The notes: generated by a model not told the origin, from the letters alone. Shown: positions 32,158 to 44,501, counted from the stretch's first letter. The stretch: DNA of 64,000 nt from Bretschneidera sinensis (GCA_023935145.1 CM043699.1:124075036-124139035), one strand, 5' to 3'. Translations and numbers: made by a program.

Positions 32158-33930
32158 GCTCGGTCGGAGACCCTGAATTTAGAATTGACACCTTTAGATC
32201 CCGACTTAGAAAAAACTCTTAGGAGATAGAAGAGAGCACTTGCTGAAAGAGAGACAATTGAGATGGGAGAAAATTTTAGGAATGCAAATCAACCGGAGCA
32301 TGTAGAGCAACCTAGAGCTTAGAACGTGGACTCCACTAGATCCCTTAGGGATTTGTTCGCATCCATTGTGACTAACTCATCTTCTTGCATAGTGTTGCCA
32401 CCAACCAATGCCACCCATTTTGATTTAAAGCCATATGTCATCCAACTCCTACCCTCATTCCATGGCTTAGATCTTGAAAATCTTTACAACCATGTGAAGA
32501 AGTTTAAAGATATTTATCCCACATTCAAGTTCCAGAACTTCTCTGAGAAGTCAGTCTATCTTCGACTTTTCCCTTTTTCTCTTCACGATAGAGCTAGGGC
32601 ATGGTTGGATTCCAACATGCTCGGGTCTATTACATCTTGGGAAACTCTGATGAGTAAATTTTATAACAAGTTTTTCCCAATGTCTAGAGTGAATGAGTGC
32701 CGAAAGGAGATTAGCTTTCACTCAGGATGAGGATGAGAATTTTTCTGAGAGTTGGGAGTGCTTCAAAGAGTTACTAATCAGATGCCCTCCACATGGATAT
32801 GAGAAGTGGAGACTCATTCAGTTCTTCTACCAAGGGTTGACTCAACCCAACTGTAGCATGATCAAGTTTATGAATGGGGGGGGGGCATTCTTAAGTCTGA
32901 TGGGGGAGGAAGCATACAAGTCATTGGACAAGTTGTCCGACAACTTGCAACAGTGGGATTTTTCAAGCTGTCGGGACAAGTCCATTTGTTCTCCTAAGAA
33001 ATGAGGCATTTATGAGATTAAGGAGGACATTGATTTGAGGACAAAGATAAATGCTCTCACCAAGAAGATTGACGCTCTCGTTATGGGCCATTCCATAAAT
33101 GCTGCCAACACATTCAATGTTGATAGCTATTCCATCTATGCTAGTCCTATGCATTTAGCACAGAATTGTCCATCTACGTCGGCTTTTGCCGAGTATCCTA
33201 TGGAACAAGTGAACGCTTTCAATGACTATCGGAGGCAGTCAAATGGATCTTACTTCGAGACTTACAATCTAGGGTGGCAGAACCACCCTAATTTTTCACG
33301 GAAGTAGAATCAATCGATGAATCAGGGAGGAGCCCTTCATCATGCTCACAAGCAATACCCTCCAGGATTTCCTCCACCAATTCTAAGTCATAGTCGCTCA
33401 GCCCATCCAGCACCATCACCTGCTTACTAAGCTTCCACTCAAGTGCCAGCGCCGATTTCACAATCTCTAGAGGACACCCTCAAAAAGTTCATGAAGATGA
33501 CTAACCAATCCATCAGCGAAGTGAGGTGCACAACAATAGTAAACACCCAAGTGATTACCAAGTTAGAGAGTCAAATGGGTCAAATCACAAGTCACTTGGG
33601 TGAAAGAGAAAAGGGAAAGTTCCCTAGTCAGCCCATGCCCAACCCAAAGGGACAGTTTATGGTTGGAAATTCATCAACTCCTACTCATGGGGAGGAACAA
33701 GTGCAATTGATTGTCACATTAAGGTCTGGAAGACAAGTGGACAGTCGAGTAGAAGAGAACCCTACTATGCAACAAGGGCAAGAAAATGAAAACAATGAGA
33801 AAAGAGATACTGAGCCATCTACAGCCACACCTACTGTTAAAGATCCTCCTAGGTCATTTATACCTAAAGTGCCTTACCCTGAGAGATTACAAGCGCCCAA
33901 GAAAGGAGGGAAGTATTAGGACATTCTGGA
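32158..33930 (+). pseudogene. E7 gag, broken
   Basis: Homologous to the gag of E8 and E12. The start corresponds to ATG near 32157, but the frame is broken at once (AGACCC TGA). The core is open at 32326-32730 (RLFPFSLHDRARAWLDSN), shifts frame near 32705, is open again to 33004 and has a TGA at 33002-33004. A run of nine G bases at 32877-32885 caused one extra residue or shift. The TLRSGRQVDSRVEE motif lies near 33720, and the frame ends at a TAG near 33917. Confidence 0.87.
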
Positions 33931-34410
33931 GGTGTTCAAGTAGGTTCAAATCAATATCCCATTTTTGGACGCCATCCACCAAGTTCCATCATATGTCAAG
34001 TTCTTAAAGGACTTGATCACTATCAAGAGGAGGATGAATGTCCCAAAGAAGGCGTTTTTGACCAAGCAGGTTAGCTTAATCCTTTAGTGCAAGCTGCCCA
34101 TCAAGTATAAGGACCCGGGGTGTCCTACCATCTCTTGCACGATAGGAGTTAGCCAGATAGAGAGGGCTATTTTAGATCTAGGAGCAAGTGTGAATCTTCT
34201 GCCCTACTCAGTCTATTTTTAGTTGGGGTTAGGAGAGCTGAAGCCCACATCCACGACGTTTCAATTGGCAGACAGGTCAGTGAAAATACCACCGGGAGTA
34301 GTTGAGGACGTTTTGATAAAGGTGGATAAATTTTATTTCCGCGTCGATTTTATTGTGCTTGACACAGAGCCGGTTCAGAATGTAAGGATTCAGATACAGT
34401 TATTCTAGGG
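33931..34410 (+). pseudogene. E7 protease, broken
   Basis: The conserved gag-protease boundary (PSYVKFLKDLITIKRRMNVP-like, 33988-34050) leads to a protease with AILDLGASVNLLPYSVY. TAG stops lie near 34087 and 34220. The C-terminal half (LADRSVKIPPGVVEDVLIKV, DFIVLDTEPVQN) is open at 34223-34408. Confidence 0.87.
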
Positions 34411-34702
34411 CAACCATTCTTAGCCATGGCTAATGCCCTGATAAATTGTAGGACAGGGTGATGAAGATTTCCTTCGAAAATATGATAGTGGAGCTGAATA
34501 TCTTTGATATCAGTAAGAAACCACTATAATCTGATGAAGTGAGAAATGTATGCTTGATAGAGGAGATTCTTGATAAGACTGTGGATGAATCAAGCATTGA
34601 GGACCCCCTGGAGGCATACTTTGCTTAGTTTGGATAGAATTTGGATTTGGATAAGTTACTTGAGCCAGCACATGCCATTTTGAAGTCTGTTCTTCGAGAA
34701 AG
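34411..34702 (+). pseudogene. E7 pol linker, cut by E9
   Basis: This matches the E8 protease-RT linker (VELNIFDIS, then the EEILDKT-VDESSIEDP motif). It has several stops and ends where the E9 LTR starts. RT does not follow. Confidence 0.75.
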
Positions 34703-35950
34703 TGATAAGTGCTTAAATAGTCATATTTAAGCCCCTTAATTTAAGCTCGTTAGGCTCTTTGTTTATCTGTTTTAGTAGATTCTACTTAATTTTTGTGTTT
34801 TATGTGTTTTTCATAGGGCTTTGACAAAAATATGATAATTTAGAGCTTTTAGGAGTAAAAAGTCAAGATCTGCCATCAAGCAAGGTGCACTTGAGAGCAC
34901 ATCCCTTGTGATCGAGCGCACACTTGTGCTCGAGCGCATCTCGAATATGATCAAGCTCAAACACTCTAGAGATAGCAGAGCCAGATATGGAAAGAAGTCT
35001 CCGAACCTCAATTAGGAAATTAGGGTTTCGAGGCACCCTTAAAGCCCTATATATAGCCTTGTAAAACACATAAACAATATCTTTTGTTTTAGACTTAAAG
35101 TTACAAGCTTAGGAAAGGAATTGACGACTCGTCTCCGAGTCTTCTTCAGGTTTTATTTTTTTTGTTTTTCATTCATTATGGTTATTATGTTTAGTTTAAC
35201 TAGTATGTGTAACTAAACTCTTATAGGGCTTGATTGAAGCCCTAGTTATGCTTTTCCACATGTTTATTCAATGATTACCTTTGCTATAGCCTTATTAGAA
35301 TGTTTAACTTGATTAATACATGTTTATATTTAAATTCCTCATATGTGTGTGCCTGTTTAACGTATGCATGTGGTATGGATTAGTTAGTCGAATCAATTTG
35401 GATGATCGAGTCATAGGTTCGACATTAGTAACAAGAGATATCCACACCGGATTCTCAGGTTAGTCAACATAGGAAACCGGGAGCGGACCAAGCCCTAAGT
35501 CTTGTGTGGTTACCGATCTCCACAGCCCTGATGCTATCTTAAGGAACAACTCAGTATACACACATACTGAAACCCTTAAGAGAGAAAAGAGTTAGAGTAT
35601 ACACCATGCCTAACTCGTTGCATAGGGAGATCAATAGCCTAAGGTGTGGACCAAGCCCTTAGGTTGGCAACCCTTAAATATTCATGATAAGGATAGAGTA
35701 GTGGCATCTTACTTAGTGGGAAAGTATAATTAGTGGTGGATATTGTAGTCCTATGTTCTCATCATTATTAGCTCACTCTCAACAGTTATTTGTCTTTTAC
35801 TTTGAAGAAACTAATTCTAAATCGAAATTGACCAATCCCTATGGAAATGATCTCACACTTGCACACTATGCTACCATTGACCTTGTGCACCTGCAAGTAA
35901 AACTAGTACGGTTATTTACATATTTATTTAGGTAGATAATCGTCACAACA
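34703..35950 (+). repeat. E9 5' LTR
   Basis: It starts TGATAAGTGC and ends CGTCACAACA. Motifs of the GATCGAGCGCAC type lie at 34887-34970, and a TATA box (CTATATATAG) at 35048-35057. The U5 end (CTCACACTTGCACACTATGC) is related to that of the other Athila-like elements. It aligns with 63376-64000 over the visible 625 bases. Confidence 0.9.
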
Positions 35951-35956
35951 AATTTT

Positions 35957-35974
35957 TGGTGCCGTTTCCGGGGA
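35957..35974 (+). promoter_or_regulatory. E9 primer binding site (tRNA-Asp)
   Basis: TGGTGCCGTTTCCGGGGA, the tRNA-Asp complement with two changes, six bases after the LTR. Confidence 0.9.
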
Positions 35975-36156
35975 TTGCACTTCAATTTCTTTTTAGAATT
36001 ATTTTAAGCATTGTTATTTCTTTTTTATACTATTCTATTCTTATCTCAAGAAATTTTTATGTTTCTGTCTTTATCTTATTTTTGTTTCAGTAAGAACCCT
36101 AATTTATTTCTTGTTGTTCTCTATTTCAGGCACTCCAGGAGAACTTTCTGTGCCAC

Positions 36157-36197
36157 TTGCGATTGAGGGCACCTTCCTGTGCGATCGAGCGCAATTG
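36157..36197 (+). repeat. E9 leader: GATCGAGCGCA motifs outside the LTR
   Basis: GCGATTGAGGGCACC and GCGATCGAGCGCAA stand in tandem in the leader before gag. They match the U3 array motif of the LTRs but lie about 200 bp past the primer site. Confidence 0.75.
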
Positions 36198-36307
36198 AGG
36201 CAGAAAGTTACTCAAGTAGTAGTGTTTGACTGCTGCACTTACGTGACTGCCACCGATTCATGCACGGGCATTGATCGAAGCATCTGGTATTCTTTCCCCT
36301 TGATACT

Positions 36308-36521
36308 AAGCTTAAGCGAACTATCCGACAAAGGCTTAGAGACAACTCGGAAGAGGTAGAAGAAGGAATCGAGGAAGAAGTACCAATAGCAGAACATATC
36401 GCCGAGCAGCAACCACCTGAACGGAGACCGATGAAGCAATCCTTCATCCCACAGAACCTCAAGAAACCATCGTGCATTGCATATCAACCTAAGGTGTAAG
36501 GAAACTACTATATATCTCCAC
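36308..36521 (+). pseudogene. E9 gag, N-terminal part
   Basis: A frame rich in Glu and Arg (EEVEEGIEEEVPIAEH), then the KKPSCIAYQPKV motif, a TAA stop near 36497 and GNYYISP at the E10 boundary. The gag core continues at 54785, with E10 lying between the two halves. The exact start codon is not clear. Confidence 0.7.
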
Positions 36522-37512
36522 TATTGGAAATCACCTTGACAAGATGCCAAGGTGGTGATCTTCCAAACACCCAAGTCTAAAATGACTTGTAGAAAGAAAT
36601 ATAGCAATCGAAAGCAAGAAAGAAAAGAAGACAAGCGATTTGTTATCAAGGTTTGACAATAGCTTACGTCCCAGTGAGTTCTTCTGAACTTTCTGCACTA
36701 AATCAATGGTTCTTTATAATTACAGTAACCCTCTTCAAGAAGCTCAAGTTCTTGAAGAAACCAAGAAGAGAAGAAAGAAGATGATAAGAACTAACAATGC
36801 TCTCTATCTAATCTAGACTCCTCTCTCTTTACAACCAACCTCACTACAATGATTCCCTCTTGTGTTTTATGTCTTTGCACTCTCACATAATTCTCTCTTG
36901 TATGTTACTCTTTACAATTGATCTCAAAGTATGCCATAAACTTGTGTTGAGAATGAAGCTAGGTGACCCTTTATATAGTGCACCTACTTCTTGTCCAATC
37001 TTGAGAGTCAATCTCCACCCTTAGATCTTGATGACCACTTGACCATGGACCTCCATCAATCCTAAGTGGTGTTGTTGATTTTAACCTTGCATTCACACAC
37101 CTAAGAGAAGGTTTAAACAAGTTGTCCATGTGTGCATCAGTTTGCCTAGCGCCTAGGCGTTAAACAGGGGGCGGTGAGGTGCTAGGCAAAGCTCCTTTGC
37201 ACCACATTCGGGGTGGTACGGTGCTAGTAAAGGGGCGGTGCGGTGCGGTGCTGCCCTTCTTCATACTGCATCCTTATTGGGTGGTGAGGTGCTGGTGAAG
37301 GGGTGGTGAGGTGCACACTGATGCTGCCCTTCACACAGCAGTGTGCACTACTTTGCTTTGCTGTTTAGGGGTGTGCACACACACCCAAATGGATCCACAC
37401 ACATGTGTGCACTCCTTTAACATATTGTATTTTAATCTTCCAACCTTGGTTTAGACTTTAACCATCTTTGAACCATGTTTAGACATGTTTAAACCTTAGA
37501 CAAATACCAACA
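36522..37512 (-). repeat. E10 3' LTR (left)
   Basis: In element orientation it runs from TGTTGGTATTTGTC at 37512 to TTTCCAATA at 36522 (the right copy ends CTAACA, so the end has mutated). An array of GGTGCGGTGC-like repeats lies at about 37140-37330, upstream of a TATA box (CTATATAAAG on the minus strand) at about 36970-36980. Confidence 0.92.
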
Positions 37513-37592
37513 ATCTCTACCTTTGTCTAAGTCTTTAAACCTGAACCATTGTGCAAAGAGCTTCAGGATCCAAACTTATCTTGAGTCATCAA

Positions 37593-38807
37593 TTAACCAA
37601 CTCCAATCCTAAGCAGTCCAAGGTAATGATTGAACTTACTTAGAGGTAGAACTTTAGTACCTAAATCCGCATGATTTTCTTCCATGGCTACCTTGTCCAC
37701 ATAGATGCAACCTTTCGTAACATTTTCCCGAATGAAATGATACCGAACATTCATGTGCTTTGTCCTCTCATGGAACACCGGATTCTTACACAAGTGCAAT
37801 GCACTTTGACTTTCCAAAAACACCATAACTTGCTGCTCTAGTACCTTCAACTCTTCCAGCAACCCTTTGCACCACATAGGCTCTTTAATGGCCTCCATAG
37901 CCGCTATGTACTCAGCCTCGGTTGTTGAGAGTGTTACTACTGGCTGCAACTGAGCCTTCAAACTTACACAACATCTGTTTAAGTTGAAAAAGTAAGAGGT
38001 AATCGATCTCATTTTATCCCGATCTGCTCCATAGTTTGAATCCGTAAAACCCTCAAGGTAGATGGACGTACCCTTCTTCTCATAAACCAACCCTACTTCT
38101 GGGCTTCCCTTCAAGTACCTCAGTAACCACTTTATCCCAAGCCAATGCTTCTTTCTGGGATTACTCATAAACTTGTTGAGAACACTTATTGCATGAGCAA
38201 AATAAGGTCTAGTGCTTACCATGGTGAATATAACAGAACCAACAGCACTAGAATAAGAGACTTTTTCCATTTCCTTCTTCTCCGCCTCTGATCTTGGACA
38301 TTGATCGCAAGAGAACTTGAAATGACCAGCAAGGGGAACCTTCACTGGTTTGCTATCTTCCATAGAGAACTTAGATATCATCTTCTCTATATAGGAAGTT
38401 TGAGAGATCTTCAATTTGTTTCTCTCCCTTTCCCAGATGATACACATCCCAAAGATCTTTTGTGCATGGCCAAGATCCTTCATCTCAAACTCCTCACTGA
38501 GTTGAGCCTTCAATTTTCTTATCCTCTTCCTGCTATTCCAAACCAACAACACATCAATGACATAGATGAGGATACTCACCATCTTCTCCACCTTGTGTCT
38601 AGGTGAGAAAGTTTCTGTGAAATCTATGCCTTTTCTTCTTGTGAACCTATTTGCCACCAGCTTAGCCTTGTTTCGGACTTCATCTCCTGGAGGGTACCCT
38701 TCTTTGACCTTGTAAGTCCACTTACAATCCACAACTCTATGTTTTTCTGGTTTGGGCACCAACTCCCAAGAGTTGTTCTTCATCAAAGAGTCCATTTCTT
38801 CCTCCAT
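37593..38807 (-). pseudogene. E10 RT-RNase H with internal deletion
   Basis: A 404-residue open frame. It starts in the copia RT N-terminal region (NNSWELVPKPEKHRVVDCKW) and reaches FTETFSPRHK. It then jumps directly to LIYVIDVLLVWNSRKR, so the central palm and fingers are missing in frame. The catalytic YVDD motif reads YVID, so the first Asp is lost. The RNase H part is complete: DSNYGADRD, STTEAEYIA, KHMNVRYHFIRE, and LGTKVLPLSKFN near the C-terminus. RT activity is not possible. Confidence 0.92.
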
Positions 38808-38816
38808 AGCCAGTTG

Positions 38817-39248
38817 CTACTTTGACGAATCCTTACACTCCATGGCATCCGTGTAAGTTTCTAGTTCAACCTCTCCTTCTGTCCAATGAGCTGCTACATT
38901 AGCATCCACAAACCCATATCTCAAAGGTGGTCTAACCACCCTCATTTCCTGGTGTCTTGTGAGCTGGTAGTCATTATGACTTGCTGCATCAACCTCTTCT
39001 TGTTCAGCCTCTTCTTGAGTTTCTTGAGCATGGCCTTCATTCAAGGGCTCTACCTGGTCTGAACCGTCTTGCCTTCCTTGCTCTACCTGAACCGAACTCT
39101 CCTTAATGTGATGCTCCATAACTTCCAGACTAGTTTGCTCACTAGCCCCTGCAGGGTTAGTTTTCTCCAAGTAGGGAAATAATAATCCATTAAAAATAAC
39201 ATCCCTACTTATAATGAGTTTCATGCCTTTCTTTTCTAAAGACCACAA
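38817..39248 (-). pseudogene. E10 integrase-RT linker
   Basis: This is the copia integrase tail and linker. SRDVIFNGLLFPYLEK is the usual end of the integrase region. It is followed by a Glu/Gln-rich stretch and VVRPPLRYGFVDANVA, typical of the lead into RT. A stop at 38817-38819 separates it from the RT frame in the same phase. Confidence 0.85.
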
Positions 39249-40156
39249 CCTATATCCCTTAACCCCATCACCATATCCTAGAAATACACATTTTTTAGAT
39301 CTTGGGCTAAGTTTATCCTCCTTTTGATATGCATATGCAGCACACCCAAAAGTCCTAAGGTTGTTTAATTCAGGGGGTTTCCCACTTCATATCTCCATGG
39401 GAGTCTTGAGCTCTAAAGCTCTAGAGGGTGATCTATTTACCAAGCATGCAGCTGTAGCCACAGTTTCTCCCCAAAAATATTTTGGTAAACCAGATCCTAT
39501 TAACATGCACCTAACCTTTTCCATAAGGGTTCTATTCATCCTCTCAGCAACTTCATTTTGCTGAGGTGTTTTTACAACCGTTCTATGTCTTAGAATGCCA
39601 TTTAATTCACAGAATTTATCAAAATCCTTATTTACAAAATTCTAAGCCATTATCGGTTCGTAAAGCCTTAACTACCCTACCCGTTTGAGTTTCTAGCAAC
39701 TTCTTCCACAGAACAAATTTATCTAAGGCATCTAATTTATCTATAAGTAAATAAACCAACAATCTTCTTGAATAATCATCAATTAAAGACAGAAAATAAA
39801 AGTTACCTCCCTGTGTTGGTGTTCTTGTTGGTCTCCAAAGGTCCGAATGAATGTAGTCAAGAATCCCCTGAGACTTGTGCACTCCGGTGTTGAAGCTGAC
39901 CTAGTATTGCTTCCCAAGAATGCAACTCTCATAGAAATCCAGTTTCTCTACTTTGTCTCCTCCAAGTAGACCATCCTTGCTAAGAACTTGCAGGCCCTTT
40001 TTGCTCATGTATCCCAACCGAGTGTGCCAAAGGGCTACCTTATTAATCTCAGCTATCAAGCTTACTACTTGATCATTGATTTTTGTCTCTCCGATCATCT
40101 CATAGAGTCCATCATTTCTTGCTGCCTTGATCACTACCAAAGATCCCTTGGCCACC
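39249..40156 (-). pseudogene. E10 GAG-pre-integrase and integrase, broken
   Basis: 40155-39901 holds GSLVVIKAARNDGLYEM and the zinc-binding LWHTRLGYMSKKGL, but CESC has become YESC. A stop at 39901-39903 follows CILGKQY. The core at 39882-39628 has the first catalytic Asp (YIHSDLW) and the second (RTDNGLEF). The third, E of the NEVAERMNRTL-type motif, is in a shifted frame near 39530. The remaining region to 39249 continues the integrase C-terminus (copia-type GYGDGVKGY). Several breaks make it inactive. Confidence 0.88.
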
Positions 40157-40159
40157 TTA

Positions 40160-40500
40160 AAGTATCAACTAACCGAGTTAGAGGAATTAAGAAACGATGC
40201 TTATGAGAACTCTAGAATCTATAAGACCAAAATGAAATCATTCCATGATAAAAACATTTTGAGGATAACGTTTAGACCTAATGATCGAATGTTCTTATAC
40301 GACTCTAGACTTCATAAGCATCCTGGAAAACTTCGGTCAAGATGGACCGACCTTTTTATAATAAAAAATGTTTTTGAAAATGAGGCAGTGGAAATTGAGG
40401 ACACTAAGAACGGTCGGATTTTTAAAGTGAATGGTCAATGACTTAAGATCTTAATTGATAGACAAGATCCAGAAGTGGAAGACATTCCGCTTATGGATCC
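40160..40500 (+). pseudogene. E11 integrase C-terminus
   Basis: The stretch [20 protein letters not shown] aligns with the E8 region [35 protein letters not shown] and HKHPGKLRSRWTDLF follow, then FKVNGQ. A TGA at 40439-40441 replaces the Arg codon of GQR. The reading continues as LKIL-IDRQDPEVEDIPLMDP to the element's normal end near 40516. Only the tail of integrase remains. Confidence 0.85.
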
Positions 40501-40516
40501 AGTCTATTCACCTTGA

Positions 40517-42521
40517 CCACACAACAAAGGTACATTTTTTTATTATTTATTTTTACATTTTTTTGCTTTGTGAGTTTATTTTTAATTTTTAGTTTAATTT
40601 AATCTGATTATATATATATGTATATATATATATATATATATTATTTTTATTTTTATTTTGGCTGATTTTATTTTTCTTTTTCTCTTTGGCAAACAAACAA
40701 TTTTTTTTGACTCAGGTCGCGCCGCGCCCCACAGAACGCCCCCTCACTCCCACAACCTAAGTCGCGCCCTGATTTGCCACCTGCACACACACTTAAAACC
40801 CTTTTTCACTCTCCCTTCTTCATATCCTCACACGAACCCAGCAGCCCTTTTTCCCCCATTTCTCTTCCTCTCTCCAAACCCTAACCTCCCTCATCATTTT
40901 CCCTCAAAATTTCTTTATTCTACCTCCATGTCTTGTAGGATTTTGCACTAATCTTGCAACTTTTGTTGAAAATTTCTCTAACCCTCTTGGTTCAAAGTTG
41001 GTGGGTACACCACAGTTGTTTTCTTTTTGCTGTCTTGTTTTATGTTATAGATTGAAATTTTAGCAAGAAGAATGGTATACAATTCCTTGGTGGTACACCT
41101 TTTTCAGCACTTGTGCACTCGTGCTTACAAAGGGGGTTTTTCTTTACTTTCTCTTTTAACATTGAGGACAATCCAAATTTTAAGTTGGGGGTGGAGACGT
41201 ATTTCTTAAAAATTGCTTGGTGTTACTTTCCCTTACCTTTTGTTTTTAGCATGTTTGGTGTTAGCCTTAAAGTTTATTCACATGTCAATGATATGAGCTT
41301 AATTGAGATAGCATATAGCATTTAGAAGAAGTTAAATCTTGCTTCGGCTTGAAATTAATTTAAGTATCAATCTTCATTTGGTTTGAGACTCTAGTTTGTG
41401 GTAAGATTGTATGATTAGTCTAAAACATTTAGAGAAGTTTTATGTGTGATTGCTTTATGAATACTTTTGCGGTATCGACAAGCTCTAGAACTTACTTGAT
41501 AACCACTTGAGGCGAATTCCTAGAATGCACATTACTTAGGATATGATATAAGCTATTTTTGGACCGTTTGAGCCTGTCAAACCCACCATTGCTATATTTA
41601 CCACTAGTCACCTATTTGAGCCATTTTTCTTGAAAAAGAATTTGAGCCTTGTTTCTTTCAATAGCCCACTTACCCACCTTTATGAGCCTAAGAAAATATT
41701 TTATCCTTACCTTCCTCTGAAAATAACTTAGCTATATATATTTGTTGAGAAACACTTAAAAGGAGTAAGGATCACTACCATAACCCTAGTACATTAAAGT
41801 AGATAAGTTGGGGGTTATGGAAAAGAAAAGAAAAATGGAAAAGGAGGTGAATGGTCTTATGCCAAAATACTAAAGAAAAGAAAAGAAAAGAGAAATGAAT
41901 TATGGCAAAGAAATAAGAAAAAAAAAAGTAGTGATTAGAGAAAAATACTCGAAAAATAGTTGAAAAAGTTGGGTGTTGAAGTAAGGTTATCTAGTGCTTA
42001 AAAGTGGTTATGTTTAAAACTAAGAGATTGAGTTCTTCTACTTATGAATCCTTCCCATTCTTTCTTAACCTTTACCTTAGCCTAACGTTACAAGCTTATT
42101 AAAGACCTATTGATCCAATGTAATGTGATTTTTCTACAATAGTGGAGAACAGTTTGAAATGTAAGCCTATGGAACTTATTTTTGTGATTAATGTCACGCA
42201 ATTTATCATGTTTTAGAGGTCAAGACTTGTATTCACGAATGTCATGCATAAAGTCATCCGGATGTTCAGATTAATGGATTATGGTAAGATGGATGTTAAG
42301 AGTTGATAACAATTTTAAGATTGATGTTTAGATTACTTTTGAACTTGGGTGAAATTTAATGATTCTATATGTTGTGTGCTGTATGAAATTTTTGAGACAA
42401 AATGTGAATTACTCTTGGTTAACACTAATATTGCTCTACTTTGTTGTGATCCCCACCGAAAAATTCATCTCTTGTTTTCGTTTGAATTGCTAGGGACTAG
42501 CAATAAATTAGTTGGGGGTTG
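40517..42521 (+). other. E11 3' non-coding region
   Basis: No convincing ORF. The 97-codon frame at 40658-40951 is low in complexity (Pro, Phe, Leu, His). A (TA)n tract lies at 40609-40641. Polypurine-like AAGTTGGGGGT copies lie near 41181 and 41806, and the working one (TTAGTTGGGGGTTG, 42508-42521) abuts the LTR. Confidence 0.7.
40609..40641. repeat. (TA)n microsatellite
   Basis: A TA dinucleotide run with one TG interruption, inside the E11 3' region. Confidence 0.9.
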
Positions 42522-43146
42522 TGATGAGAGCTATAAAATGCATCTTAATAGTACTTAATTGTTAGCATTTTAGAGTTGATCTAGGTTTTAATTGCACTTT
42601 TATATGTAACAACTCTAAAGTTTTGATGCATTTTCAAGTATTTTGAGTTTTAAAAAGATAGAAAAGCTATTGTTGAATGAAGCACAAAGATTCCATGTAT
42701 ATCGGAGCAAAAGAGTGCTTCTGCAAAGGCTAAACAAAGAGATCCATGCATGTGCACCGCGCCCTGGAACAAACTGGGCCGCACCCTCCAGAACAGAGGC
42801 CAAAGCAGGCAAAAAAGGCCATCAGTTCAGGGTGCGCCTTGGACTAAGGCGCACCGCACCCTGAGGTGTTAGGTGCGCCCTGGATTAATCTAGGGTGCAC
42901 CCTGAAGGGCTGAGGTGCACTTTGAATGGAGCTGGGGTGCACCTTCCAGAAAGTTCACAAGGCTAGCCTAAAACCGAGCCTAGGCGCGAGAAAATCCAAG
43001 CCTAGATGTGGACTCGAACTTTGCTCTCCGAGTTAGGTCTGAATTAGGTCTTTAATGATTGTTTAAAACCGTAAAACACCCTTGGACCCTTGTATTATAA
43101 ATAGATCACTTTGGGTTTGATATTATTCATTCATTAAGCTGGAAGA
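42522..43146 (+). repeat. E11 3' LTR, first part
   Basis: It starts TGATGAGAGC. It contains an array of GGTGCGCCCTGGA-like repeats at about 42755-42950 and a TATA box (TATTATAAATAG) at 43092-43103. The last five bases, GAAGA, are the E12 target site. The LTR resumes at 52728. Confidence 0.9.
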
Positions 43147-44501
43147 TGTTGTGAGTTTTAAATTACTCGCAAGCGCACGAGTCGTTTGCAATATAGTGTG
43201 TGCAAGTGCGAGGTCGAATCCACAGGGAATTGCGTTGTGAAAATAGCTTTTTATCTAAACTAACCTTATTTTAACCTAGTTCCGAATTGTGAATTATATT
43301 TTGCAAAACAAATATAACTAAACTAAATTGATTTAATAACTAATGATGAAAACACTAAGGTTTCTGAATCCACCCAACCAAAGTAAAGCATATATATTCA
43401 TGTTCTATATAAAAATAATCTATCAAAACATTCCATGAATCCAACTTAAACAAAAAATAACGAATATCCCAATTAAACCAAAAGCATCCAATGTATCCGC
43501 TTTTAACAAATCACAAAGGAAATCCAATTTAATTAAAAAGGATTCGATGTATCCATCAGATGAATCACGCAAAATATCCAACAGAACAATTAAAAACTAT
43601 CAATCGTAAGAATTTACTCAAATAATTGAAATAGAACATTTAAACTAAACATATCAGAATTGTATGAACATATCTGAAAATATAATGCTAAACAATGGCG
43701 AGGCTTCATCTTCAACCTTAGCTGAAGATTTTAGCCACTCATGATCATGAAACTAATTTTCACAATAAAAAGTGCTAAGCATTAAAAACTTGAAAAGAAT
43801 TAAAACTGACTGTACATTGGGAGAAATTCCACACATTGTTGGGCAGAACTTCCCCCGGTAGTGGCAAAAGCCCTTAGGAGATCTACTAGAATGCTAGTAG
43901 AAACCCACCAGACTGCACACTGAATAATGAAGTGAGGTAGTGTTTATATAAGGGAATTCCTGGAGTACAATGAGCTGTAAATTCGATACGGGATACTGGT
44001 CCTTTGCGATCGATCGCAAGTCTGGTGTGATCGATCGCAGCATGGTGCGATGCAATGTGTCTGGCGCGCTGTAAGTGCTTCCTATCCGATGCGGGATGTG
44101 CGAGTCACTTGCGATCGATCGCAACCCTATTGTGCTCGAGCGCATCATAATGCACTGCAATATATATGACACTGCTGTTGTTTCCTCTCCAATGTGGGAT
44201 GTGTGAGTCACTTGCGATCGATCGCAAGTCTGGTGCGCTCGAGTGCAGGTGCGATTGATCTCATGCCTTGTGCGCACGATCACAGTTGCGATCGATCACA
44301 TGTGCTGTGCACTCGATCGCACTAGACATCCTCAGCTTTTGCTCTTTAAGCCCTAAAGTTTCCACATTGCTTCATTTTATTTCAAAACCTATAAAAACAC
44401 AGAAAACACAGAAAATAGATAAAATAGCACGAAATAACATAACTAAGAACTCAACAAATGTAAACTAAGAGGCTAAAACATGTAATATTTAGCATTCATC
44501 A
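43147..44501 (-). repeat. E12 3' LTR (left)
   Basis: In element orientation it runs from TGATGAATGC at 44501 to ACTCACAACA at 43147. A long array of GCGATCGATCGC and related motifs lies at 44004-44325, with the GATGTGGGATGTG or GATGCGGGATGTG module repeated twice inside it. The TATA box is at about 43941-43950. Confidence 0.96.

Larger units (their letters stand above)
21227..34702 (+). mobile_element. E7: Athila-like element, 5' half, split by E8
   Basis: This is a plus-strand element with a 5' LTR interrupted by E8 (22088-31519), a primer site, gag, protease and the start of the pol linker. It stops abruptly at 34702, where the 5' LTR of E9 starts. RT, integrase and the 3' LTR are missing from the window and may lie beyond E9. 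The LTR is of an E1-like subfamily but clearly diverged. Confidence 0.9.

Noticed and set aside
40658..40951. 97-codon ORF in the E11 3' region
   Set aside because: Low-complexity Pro/His/Phe/Leu composition, no homologous frame in E2-type sequence here and no env-like features such as a clear membrane anchor.
44004..44325. CRISPR-like regular repeats
   Set aside because: The units are short, palindromic and degenerate with irregular spacing, lie in LTRs of plant retrotransposons, and have no cas genes nearby.
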